The notes under the pieces: model-generated
Told to the model about the DNA's origin: nothing
Seen by the model: the letters and a program-made list of their open reading frames with translations, nothing else
Database searches by the model: none
Made by a program: the position numbers and the translations under genes
Shown: positions 15,090-23,211 of the stretch, in pieces
Position numbering within the stretch: the stretch's first letter is position 1
How the letters are laid out: every line of letters begins with the position of its first letter
NCBI GenBank assembly: GCA_900547005.1
Contig: URER01000006.1
Location: 1-64,000, forward strand
Reading direction: 5' to 3'
DNA: 64,000 bases
Origin: an uncultured Prevotella sp.
Lineage (GTDB): Bacteria > Bacteroidota > Bacteroidia > Bacteroidales > Bacteroidaceae

Positions 15090-18032
15090 ATGAAAAAATA
15101 CATATTTTCATTGCTGACTGCCCTCACAATGTTATGTCAGGGCGTATCAGCACAGAACATAACGGCGAGCGGAACCGTTACTGACGCCACACACGAACCG
15201 CTTATCGGTGCTACGGTGAAGGTGGCCGGCGAGGCTCAGGGTGCCATCACTGACATGGACGGCAACTTCGAGTTGCAGTGCAAGCAGGGCGCACAGTTGG
15301 AGATATCATACGTAGGCTATCTCACCCAGACGGTGAAGGCCGGCAACGGCATGAGAATAGTGCTGCAGGAAGACGCCAAGACACTCGACGAGGCTGTAGT
15401 CGTTGGCGTTGGTTACGGAACAATGCGCAAGTCGGACCTCACCGGCGCCATCGCTACTGTGAACGCAAAGGACATGAAGAAGGGTGTCATCACATCCACA
15501 GAGCAGCTCCTTCAGGGTAAGATTGCCGGTCTGTCTGTAGTCCAGGCATCAGGTTCTCCTGAGAACGGAGCATCGCTCCGCCTGCGTGGCGGTACGTCAC
15601 TCTCGGCAAGCAACGGTCCGCTCGTGGTCGTTGACGGTATCGCAGGCGTTGACTTCAACTCCGTACAGCCCAACGAAATCGTGAGCATCGACGTATTGAA
15701 AGATGCTTCTGCTGCAGCCATCTACGGTTCGCGCGGTGCCAACGGTGTCATCATCGTGACGACAAACCGCCAGGCTTCGGATGTTGAGGCAAAGACTATC
15801 GAATACAACGGCTACGTGGCTATCGCAAAGGTGGCCAACAAGCTCGACATCCTTTCTGCCGACCAGTGGCGCGGATACGTGCGCGAAAACAACATCGGCA
15901 ACGCTCAGGACTATGGTGCAAACACCGATTGGCAGGACGAACTGTTGCGCACAGCGGTGTCTCACTCTCACAACATCGCGTTCAGCAACACGAAGAAGAC
16001 CAACGGCTATCGCGCCTCTTTCACTTATCAGAACACTCAGGGTGTTGTGGAGCGCAACAACATGAACCGCCTCGCAGGTAGCTTGTCAGCTTATCAGACC
16101 GGTCTGAACGGCAGACTGCGCCTTGACGAGGGCATCAACGCCAACTTCGACAGCTGGCATCCAGTAGATACCCGCATCTTCGAGCGCATGATCAACCTTA
16201 ACCCGACATTCCCGGTATATAACCCTGACGGCTCGTACGCACAGCTCGGAGGTACAAACACCGAGAACCCGGTGGAGATAAACAACAACAGAACGGAAGA
16301 CCGCAAGCGTCACCGCTTCCTCGGCTACCTGAAGGCTGAGCTCGACATCATCGACGGCCTGAAGGGTGTAGTGAACACATCATACGAATATAACGAGACC
16401 TACGGCGGTATCTACAAGCCTACCACAGCACAGATGGAAGGCGCATCGCTGAAAGGATGGGGACAGCGCACTTTCGGTGAGTACACCAACCGCCAGTTGG
16501 AGACTTATCTCACATACGACAAGAAGTTCGCAGAGGCACACCATATCAACGTAATGGCAGGTTACTCGTACCTTGACACAACGGCAGAGGGATTCGGCGC
16601 AACACGCAGCGGATTCACAACCGACTTCTTCGGATACAACAATCTCGGTGCAGGAACAAATGCACAGCTCGGTGACGTCTACTCTTACAAGAACAGCCAG
16701 AAGTTGATTTCGTTCTTCGGCCGTGTGAACTACAATTTCCTCGGAAGATATATGCTTACCGCGACTCTGCGCCACGACGGCTCATCTGTGTTCGGCGACA
16801 ACAACAAATGGGGTACTTTCCCATCTGTATCTTTAGCATGGCGCGCAAGCGACGAGGCTTTCCTTAAGGATATCAGTTGGCTCGACAATCTGAAACTGCG
16901 TGCTGGATTCGGTGTAACGGGTAATCAAAGCGGTATCGCTGCATACAATTCACTCGCTGTTCTCAGCCCATCGGGCGCAGCCTACTTCGACGGAACAGAG
17001 TGGAAAAACTCTTACGTACAGACACGTAACGTGAATCCTGACCTGAAATGGGAGAGCACACAGCAGTGGAACGTTGGTATAGACTTCGGTCTTATCCAAA
17101 AACTGCGCGGTACTTTGGAACTCTACTACAAGAAGACTACTGACCTTCTCTGGACTTATCCTGTTCCACAGCCACCTTATATCGTGGGTACTATGCTTGC
17201 CAACGCGGGGGATATGGTGAACAAGGGTATTGAGTTCACACTCGGCTACAATATCGTACGCAGCAAGGACTTCACTCTCGACGCTAATATGTCGCTTGCA
17301 TACAACCATCAAGAGATTACAAAACTGAACAGCGGTATCTACCAGTTGTCCGACAAAGGTGTTCAGGCAGGCTCTCTGCACAACATCCGCGGCTTGTCCG
17401 GCATATACTCACAGTATGTGCGTGAAGGTTATCCCGCAGGCTCGTTCTTCGGTCCTCACTGCACAGGCATCGACGAAAACGGAAACTATATCCTCGATAC
17501 CGACGACGAGGGCAACGTAGTGGAGCACTATCTCGGCAGCGCACAGCCTAAGTGGAACCTCGGACTGGCTATCAACGCTACATACAAGGACTTCGACCTC
17601 AACATCTCGGGTTACGGAATGTTCGGGCAGAAGGTGCTCAACGCAACACGTATGCAGCTCTTCGACGCCACACGTCTGCCTTCACAGAACACCCTCGACG
17701 ACTTCGTGGGTTCCGGCATCAAGGGAGGACTGGTTTATTCCGATTACTTTATCGAGCGCGGCGACTTCTTCCGTCTGCAAAACATCACTTTGGGATACAC
17801 CATTCCTAAGACCAAAAAGTTCGGTTTCGAGAAGATTCGCGTTTACTTCACAGCCGAGAATCTCTTCTGTATCACAGGCTACGACGGAACAGATCCTGAG
17901 GTTTACATCCCTGACAACGTACTGCAGGGTCCCGGCATCGACCGTATGATATCTGATAATGACACCGGAAACGGAGCCACTTACTCTCCGCGTCCGCGCA
18001 CATTCTCACTCGGTCTGAATCTTTCATTCTAA
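15090..18032 (+). CDS. susC: SusC/RagA-family TonB-linked outer-membrane transporter
   Basis: A 980-residue TonB-dependent transporter. After a signal peptide (to about residue 22) comes a carboxypeptidase-regulatory-like domain (about 24-100, SGTVTDATHEPLIGATVKV, ITDMDGNFEL, ISYVGYLTQ), then the linker EAVVVGVGYGTMRKSDLTGAI that marks SusC proteins, the plug domain (about 120-230, ending YGSRGANGVIIVTT) and a 22-strand barrel ending in GLNLSF. It imports large oligosaccharides with the SusD lipoprotein encoded next to it, driven by TonB-ExbBD. It is near the usual 1000-residue length and looks intact. The symbol denotes the family; the substrate is not starch-specific by this evidence and is inferred from the locus enzymes to be an alpha-glucan. 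Confidence 0.93.
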   Translation: MKKYIFSLLTALTMLCQGVSAQNITASGTVTDATHEPLIGATVKVAGEAQGAITDMDGNFELQCKQGAQLEISYVGYLTQTVKAGNGMRIVLQEDAKTLDEAVVVGVGYGTMRKSDLTGAIATVNAKDMKKGVITSTEQLLQGKIAGLSVVQASGSPENGASLRLRGGTSLSASNGPLVVVDGIAGVDFNSVQPNEIVSIDVLKDASAAAIYGSRGANGVIIVTTNRQASDVEAKTIEYNGYVAIAKVANKLDILSADQWRGYVRENNIGNAQDYGANTDWQDELLRTAVSHSHNIAFSNTKKTNGYRASFTYQNTQGVVERNNMNRLAGSLSAYQTGLNGRLRLDEGINANFDSWHPVDTRIFERMINLNPTFPVYNPDGSYAQLGGTNTENPVEINNNRTEDRKRHRFLGYLKAELDIIDGLKGVVNTSYEYNETYGGIYKPTTAQMEGASLKGWGQRTFGEYTNRQLETYLTYDKKFAEAHHINVMAGYSYLDTTAEGFGATRSGFTTDFFGYNNLGAGTNAQLGDVYSYKNSQKLISFFGRVNYNFLGRYMLTATLRHDGSSVFGDNNKWGTFPSVSLAWRASDEAFLKDISWLDNLKLRAGFGVTGNQSGIAAYNSLAVLSPSGAAYFDGTEWKNSYVQTRNVNPDLKWESTQQWNVGIDFGLIQKLRGTLELYYKKTTDLLWTYPVPQPPYIVGTMLANAGDMVNKGIEFTLGYNIVRSKDFTLDANMSLAYNHQEITKLNSGIYQLSDKGVQAGSLHNIRGLSGIYSQYVREGYPAGSFFGPHCTGIDENGNYILDTDDEGNVVEHYLGSAQPKWNLGLAINATYKDFDLNISGYGMFGQKVLNATRMQLFDATRLPSQNTLDDFVGSGIKGGLVYSDYFIERGDFFRLQNITLGYTIPKTKKFGFEKIRVYFTAENLFCITGYDGTDPEVYIPDNVLQGPGIDRMISDNDTGNGATYSPRPRTFSLGLNLSF

Positions 18033-18080
18033 AAATGAGGTCGTAAGGTAAAAATGAACAATTAATAATAACAGAATATT

Positions 18081-19673
18081 ATGAACAAGAAATTTATATT
18101 GTCCTCACTTCTATGCGGAACGCTCGCACTGACAGGCTGTACAGACCTCGGCGAGACCCTGTACAGCGACATACCGACAAACGAGTATGGCAAGACGGAT
18201 GAGGAAATCGCAACAATAGTAGGCGGAGCGTATTCCACACTGCGCGGATACGGCTCCGGCACTGACGAGGGAAACGGTGTGAACTGCTATCCTACCTGTG
18301 AGTATGTGTTCTTCCTTCTGGAGTGCTCCAGCGACGAGGCCTGCATCCCTACGCGAGGCACAGACTGGTATGACGGCGGCCGTTACCAGCAGTGGCAGTA
18401 TCATAAGTGGACGCCGCAAAACGATGGTATGACTGCATTGTGGCGCTACGCGTTCACTGGTGTATCGAAAACCAACGCCACTATCTATCAGGTGGAGAAC
18501 AGCGGGCTGTCGGAAGAGGCTCTAAGAAAAGTCAAGGCACAGCTACGCGGACTGCGCGCATACTACTACACACAGTTGGTTGACCAGTTCGGAAACGTGC
18601 CCATAAATACCAAATTTGAGTATGCCAATGAGGAAGAAGAGAACGAACAGCTCTCTACAAAGAGTCGCAAGGAGGTATTCGATTTCATCGTAAGCGAACT
18701 GAACGACGTGTTGCCCGACCTGCCCGCCAAAGGCTATGGCATCATCGACCAGGGTGTGGCGAACGCGCTGTTGGCACGTATGTACCTGAACGCAAAGGTA
18801 TATACAGGCAAGGAGATGTATCAGGAATGTCTTGACGCCTGCGACCGCATCAAGGGCTATTCACTGACAGGCGACTACTCTGCAAGTTTCGCGACAAAGA
18901 ACGAGACATCGCCCGAGATTATTCTCGCCATCCCATACGACCACTCAAAGGGTACGGTGGGCAACTACCTTGCGTCAATGTCATACCATTATAATCAGAA
19001 ATATGCCTTCGATCCGAACGGCGTATGGCAGTGGTCGGGTAATGGCATCTGCGCGCAGCCGGGCATCTGGTCGTCATACGAAGAAGGCGACGTGCGCCGC
19101 GACAAGACACTGCTCATCGGACAGCAGAAGAGTGCGAAGGACGGTTCGGACGTAATGATGGACAACGGCGAGCCGCTGAACTACACAGAAGACATCGTTA
19201 CATATCACAACGCTCTTCAGAACGAGGGAGCACGTCTCAACAAGTACGAGGTTCAGGCCACAGACCAGTGGGAACGCGACAACGACTGGGTACTGATACG
19301 CTACGCTGAGGTGCTGATGATGCAGGCAGAGGCTAACTACCGTCTCGGAAACTCTATGGCTGCTCTCGGCTATCTTAACCAAATACGCAACCGCGCAGGC
19401 CTGACCGGACTGAATGTTCTCGACGACAAGGCTCTTGAGACAGAGTGGCTGCATGAGTTCTGCATGGAAGGACTGCGCCGTACGGTAAGTATCCGTTTCG
19501 GAACATTCGGTAACAAGGGCTTCGACGGAACGCCGTGGCCTGCAACAATGAGCGACGATTTCAACGGAGCTGCCAACGTTGCCGACGCTGACAAGCACTG
19601 GGAGCTGTTTGCTATCCCGGCAGTGGAAATGGAGAAGAACCCGCGTTTGGTTCAGAACGACGGCTACAGATAA
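18081..19673 (+). CDS. susD: SusD/RagB-family surface glycan-binding lipoprotein
   Basis: A 530-residue lipoprotein (signal peptide with lipobox LTGC, cysteine at residue 20) of the SusD/RagB family. The family opening is present (IPTNEYGKTDEEIATIVGGAY), followed by TPR-like helices (LRGLRAYYYTQLVDQFGNVP; GYGIIDQGVANALLARMYLN) and the late RYAEVLMMQAEANYR and LNQIRNRAGLTGL motifs. The end, FAIPAVEMEKNPRLVQNDGY, is typical of the family. It is the lid partner of the SusC transporter encoded 48 bp upstream and captures glycan at the surface. A hairpin with a U-run follows the gene and may lower expression of the downstream hydrolases relative to the transporter pair. Confidence 0.93.
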   Translation: MNKKFILSSLLCGTLALTGCTDLGETLYSDIPTNEYGKTDEEIATIVGGAYSTLRGYGSGTDEGNGVNCYPTCEYVFFLLECSSDEACIPTRGTDWYDGGRYQQWQYHKWTPQNDGMTALWRYAFTGVSKTNATIYQVENSGLSEEALRKVKAQLRGLRAYYYTQLVDQFGNVPINTKFEYANEEEENEQLSTKSRKEVFDFIVSELNDVLPDLPAKGYGIIDQGVANALLARMYLNAKVYTGKEMYQECLDACDRIKGYSLTGDYSASFATKNETSPEIILAIPYDHSKGTVGNYLASMSYHYNQKYAFDPNGVWQWSGNGICAQPGIWSSYEEGDVRRDKTLLIGQQKSAKDGSDVMMDNGEPLNYTEDIVTYHNALQNEGARLNKYEVQATDQWERDNDWVLIRYAEVLMMQAEANYRLGNSMAALGYLNQIRNRAGLTGLNVLDDKALETEWLHEFCMEGLRRTVSIRFGTFGNKGFDGTPWPATMSDDFNGAANVADADKHWELFAIPAVEMEKNPRLVQNDGYR

Positions 19674-19735
19674 GCCGATGGGATTTATACGACTGAATGG
19701 TAAGCACCGTTTTATAGTTTAACAATAAGAAGAAT

Positions 19736-19789
19736 AGGAGCTTGCATCTTAGACTTCGCAAGCGGACTCTAAGATACAGGCTCCTTTTT
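19736..19789 (+). terminator. Intercistronic hairpin with U-run between susD and GH71/99 gene
   Basis: AGGAGC (19736-19741) pairs with GCTCCT (19780-19785), and ATCTTAGA (19746-19753) with TCTAAGAT (19768-19775), followed by TTTT. This is a terminator-grade hairpin inside the locus, likely a partial terminator that sets transporter above enzyme levels. Confidence 0.7.
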
Positions 19790-19816
19790 CCGACTACTAA
19801 TGATTTATATACAGAT

Positions 19817-21049
19817 ATGAAAAAGATTTTTTTATATGCGGCATTGTTCTGCACGTCCTTGATAATGGCGGGCTGCGGAGGCGGAGACGACGATGATGGA
19901 GGAGGCGCAGGCGGTGGCGGCGGCAACCCCGACCCTACTCCATCGGTAACAGATGTTACTCCGAAGAATGTCGCCAAGACCAACAGCATGAAGGTCTACG
20001 CGCACTATATGCCGTGGTTTGTGGCTCCCGAAAGCTCTGGTGTGTGGAACCACTGGACGATGAGTGCCAACCCTTTGAAGAGCGACCGCAGCAATTTCGC
20101 GTCACACTATCATCCTATGACGGGCGCATACGCATCTGATGATGCCGCCATTCTCGATTATCAGTGCCTGCTGATGAAGTATTCCGGCATTGACGGCGTG
20201 ATGGTTGACTGGTATGGCTCAATGAAGGGCGTAAACGACTATGAGGCCAACGACAACCACACGAAGGCATTATTGAAAGCCATCGATAAGGCGAAACTGA
20301 AGTTCACGATAGTTTATGAGGATGCGACATTGAGCAATGTGGCGGCGGATAACAGAGCCAACCAGGCCCGGCAGGACCTGCTTTATCTGCAAAGCAACTA
20401 CTTCAACAAGAACTGTTACACGAAGATTGACGGCAAACCGCTGTTCATGTGCTTCGGTCCGCAACAGGTTACGAACCCTGCCGACTGGACATTCATATTT
20501 CAGGGACAGACCGCCAAACCTGTGTTCGTGGCTCTGAACGGCTGCTCCGGAGCAGCCAACAACGCACAGAACAAGAACTGCGCAGGCGAGTTCCTGTGGG
20601 TAAACGCCAATCCCGACTATACCGCAGCTAAGAATTACGATATGTATATAGGTGGCGCGATGCCCGGTTTTTGGGATGTCTACAAACAGTTCGGACAGGG
20701 TGAGGGCTACACAACATACGACCGGGAGAACGGCGAATTGCTGAAAAGGCAGTTGAACGCCGCAAAGAGCGCGGGACTGGAATGGCTACAGATAAGCACA
20801 TGGAACGACTACGGCGAGGGAACGACCATCGAGCCGACTGAAGAATACGGCTATCAGAGTCTTGAGACATTGCAGGACTTCACGGGCGTGAGCTACAAGA
20901 AAAGCCATCTGGAGCTGATATACAAATGGTATCAGTTGCGCGTGAAATACGCAAAGGACAATGCCAAGACCAAGACTCTGGAGCAGTGCTACACTTATTT
21001 CAACGCTCTAATGCCTGAAAGGGCAGAGGAACTGATGAAAGGACTATAA
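19817..21049 (+). CDS. GH71/GH99-like lipoprotein glycoside hydrolase
   Basis: A 410-residue lipoprotein. The ATG at 19817 gives a signal peptide with lipobox IMAGC; the sequence before it is the hairpin region, so earlier in-frame starts are rejected. A glycine/aspartate-rich linker (GGGDDDDGGGAGGGGG) suggests surface display. The (beta/alpha)8 domain starts KVYAHYMPWF and carries YSGIDGVMVDWYG, DGKPLFMCFGP and ISTWNDYGEGTTIEP. The last motif aligns with the catalytic-acid loop of GH99 (WNEWHEGTQIEP) and with WNDxGES of GH71 alpha-1,3-glucanases, so the protein sits in the 71/99-like group. With GH87 and GH97 nearby, alpha-1,3-glucan cleavage is plausible, but endo-mannanase-like activity cannot be excluded. 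Confidence 0.75.
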   Translation: MKKIFLYAALFCTSLIMAGCGGGDDDDGGGAGGGGGNPDPTPSVTDVTPKNVAKTNSMKVYAHYMPWFVAPESSGVWNHWTMSANPLKSDRSNFASHYHPMTGAYASDDAAILDYQCLLMKYSGIDGVMVDWYGSMKGVNDYEANDNHTKALLKAIDKAKLKFTIVYEDATLSNVAADNRANQARQDLLYLQSNYFNKNCYTKIDGKPLFMCFGPQQVTNPADWTFIFQGQTAKPVFVALNGCSGAANNAQNKNCAGEFLWVNANPDYTAAKNYDMYIGGAMPGFWDVYKQFGQGEGYTTYDRENGELLKRQLNAAKSAGLEWLQISTWNDYGEGTTIEPTEEYGYQSLETLQDFTGVSYKKSHLELIYKWYQLRVKYAKDNAKTKTLEQCYTYFNALMPERAEELMKGL

Positions 21050-21075
21050 CGATCATACTGACAAATAAAACGATT

Positions 21076-23121
21076 ATGAATAACCGAAGAACTTTTTCAT
21101 TATACTTTCTCTTTGCGCTGATGACGCTATTGCCGTTATCTGCCAGCGCAGCAGCGGACACGGTGCAGTCGCCCGACGGGCGGCTCACCCTCACCGCAGG
21201 CGTAAAAGGAGGTAAGCCGTGCTATTCTTTGAAGCGCGGAAACGAGACTATTATATGCAATTCGGCACTGGGGTTCACGCTCGACAGCGGTTCCTTCTGC
21301 GACGGGTTCAAGTTGCTGAAGACCACACGAGGCAGCTTCGACGAGACGTGGGAGCAACCCTGGGGCGAGGAAAGGGTTGTGCGTAACAACTATAACGAGC
21401 TGAAACTATTTCTACAGGAGACCAAAGGCAGCAAGCGTCTGATGAATATCGTGTTCCGCGTGTTCAACGACGGCATAGGATTCAGATATGAATTTCCGAA
21501 GCAGCCCAACCTGAAGGCGTTCAAAATCATGGACGAACTGACCGAGTTCGCTTTGCCGACAGATGCCGAGGCATGGTCGCAGCCAACAAACGGAACGGAA
21601 TATTACGAGGCTGTATATACCAAAGAGCAGGTGAGCAAGAAGGATACGGTCTCCACTCCGATGACATTCGAGGTGAACGACAGCCTGTATATGTTCATAC
21701 ATGAGGCCAACCTCACCGACTATGCGAGCCTGAACCTCACGCCAAAAGGGAAGAGTGAAGTACGAAAAACAAAGAACGGAAACTGCGCCGTGACGCTCAC
21801 AGCAGCCCTCACGCCGTGGCAATCGGGCGTCAAGGTGTATGCTTCTGCGCCCTTCGTAAGTCCGTGGCGCACGATTATCGTAGCCGACAACCCCGGCGGA
21901 CTTATCACATCGCGCCTGATACTGAACCTGAACGAGCCTAACAAATTGGGCGACACGTCATGGATTAAGCCCGGAAGATACGTCGGAATATGGTGGGGGA
22001 TGCACATGAAGGACTACACATGGGAGCAGGGACCGAAGCACGGAGCCACCACAGAGAACACCAAACGCTACATCGACTTCGCCGCACGGCATGGATTCAG
22101 CGGCGTATTGGTGGAGGGATGGAACTACGGATGGGACGGCGACTGGACGAAGTACGGCGACAAGTTCGACTTCTGCAAGCCTTATCCCGACTACGATTTC
22201 GACGGACTGCAGAAATACGCGCTCTCCAAAGGGGTCTCGCTCATAGCCCACAACGAGACGGGCGGAGCGGCAAAGAACTACGAGAACCAGCTCGAGAAGG
22301 CGTTCTCGCTCTACGAGAGCATGGGCATAAACTGCATAAAGACTGGCTATGTCAACATCTTGCTCGACGGCAAGGAACTGCAACACTCACAGTATGGCGT
22401 GCGCCACTACCGCAAGGTGCTCGAGACGGCTGCCAAGCACCACATCATGGTGGTGAACCACGAGCCTGCCATGCCTTCCGGACTGCGCCGCACCTATCCC
22501 AACATGATGGCAGGCGAGGGTATGCGCGGTCAGGAGTACAATGCCTGGAGTGCTGACGGAGGCAATCCTCCATATCACATCTGCATCCTTCCGTTCACCC
22601 GCGGACTGGCCGGCCCGATGGATTTCACGCCCGGCATCTTCAACTTCAATAACAAGGCTGTACCCGGAACTCATCCGCAGACTACCATAGCGAAGCAGCT
22701 TGCCGAGTACGTGGTGATATACTCGCCGCTGCAGATGGCTGCCGACATGATAGAGAACTATGAGAACCATCCGGCCCTGACGTTCATCGAGTCGTCTCCT
22801 ACAGACTGGGAGACAACTCTGGTGCCCAATGCCGAGATTGGCAAATACATCACCATAGCCCGCAAGGAGCGCGGAGCCGACAACTGGTTCATTGGCAGCG
22901 TGACCGATGAGAACGCACGCGACCTTACCGTCGCACTGGACTTCCTCGACAAGGGAGAGAAATATAAGATGACGATATACGAGGACGGCCCCGGCGCCGA
23001 CTACCGCACGAATCCCTATCCGCTGTCAATAAGGATGGAAGAGGTAACGGCCGACAGTGTAATAAAACTGCATCTCGCACCAAGTGGTGGAGCTGCAATA
23101 AGGCTCATTAAGGTGGAATAG
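21076..23121 (+). CDS. GH97 inverting alpha-glucosidase (SusB-like)
   Basis: A 681-residue secreted enzyme with a signal peptide ending about residue 26 (LSASAAADT). The N-terminal beta-supersandwich (SPDGRLTLTAGVKGGKPCYSL) and TIM barrel (GRYVGIWWGMHM, GVLVEGWNYGW) are those of GH97. Glutamates 394 (HNETGG), 463 (VNHEP), 481 and 487 (GEGMRGQE) have the same spacing (69, 18, 6) as E439, E508, E526 and E532 of Bacteroides SusB, where E439/E508 are the bases, E532 the acid, and several bind calcium. The retaining members' nucleophile position reads IKTGY rather than an aspartate, so this is the inverting alpha-glucosidase branch. It probably releases glucose from non-reducing ends in the periplasm. 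Last gene of the locus. Confidence 0.9.
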   Translation: MNNRRTFSLYFLFALMTLLPLSASAAADTVQSPDGRLTLTAGVKGGKPCYSLKRGNETIICNSALGFTLDSGSFCDGFKLLKTTRGSFDETWEQPWGEERVVRNNYNELKLFLQETKGSKRLMNIVFRVFNDGIGFRYEFPKQPNLKAFKIMDELTEFALPTDAEAWSQPTNGTEYYEAVYTKEQVSKKDTVSTPMTFEVNDSLYMFIHEANLTDYASLNLTPKGKSEVRKTKNGNCAVTLTAALTPWQSGVKVYASAPFVSPWRTIIVADNPGGLITSRLILNLNEPNKLGDTSWIKPGRYVGIWWGMHMKDYTWEQGPKHGATTENTKRYIDFAARHGFSGVLVEGWNYGWDGDWTKYGDKFDFCKPYPDYDFDGLQKYALSKGVSLIAHNETGGAAKNYENQLEKAFSLYESMGINCIKTGYVNILLDGKELQHSQYGVRHYRKVLETAAKHHIMVVNHEPAMPSGLRRTYPNMMAGEGMRGQEYNAWSADGGNPPYHICILPFTRGLAGPMDFTPGIFNFNNKAVPGTHPQTTIAKQLAEYVVIYSPLQMAADMIENYENHPALTFIESSPTDWETTLVPNAEIGKYITIARKERGADNWFIGSVTDENARDLTVALDFLDKGEKYKMTIYEDGPGADYRTNPYPLSIRMEEVTADSVIKLHLAPSGGAAIRLIKVE

Positions 23122-23126
23122 AGTGA

Positions 23127-23161
23127 AGACAGGAGACAGAAGGTCAGGAGGTCAGACATTA
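23127..23161 (+). repeat. GGAGACAGGAGAC short interspersed repeat, copy 1 (diverged)
   Basis: AGACAGGAGACAGAAGG followed by GGAGGTCAGACATTA, a diverged member of a 38-bp family also at 31639, 34550, 37985 and 49787. It is followed (23173-23215) by a pyrimidine run made of TTCACTC/TTCATTC words up to the priA stop codon. Confidence 0.6.
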
Positions 23162-23211
23162 CTATTTAGCTATTGGATTCTTCACTCTTCATTCTTCACT
23201 CTTCACTCTTC

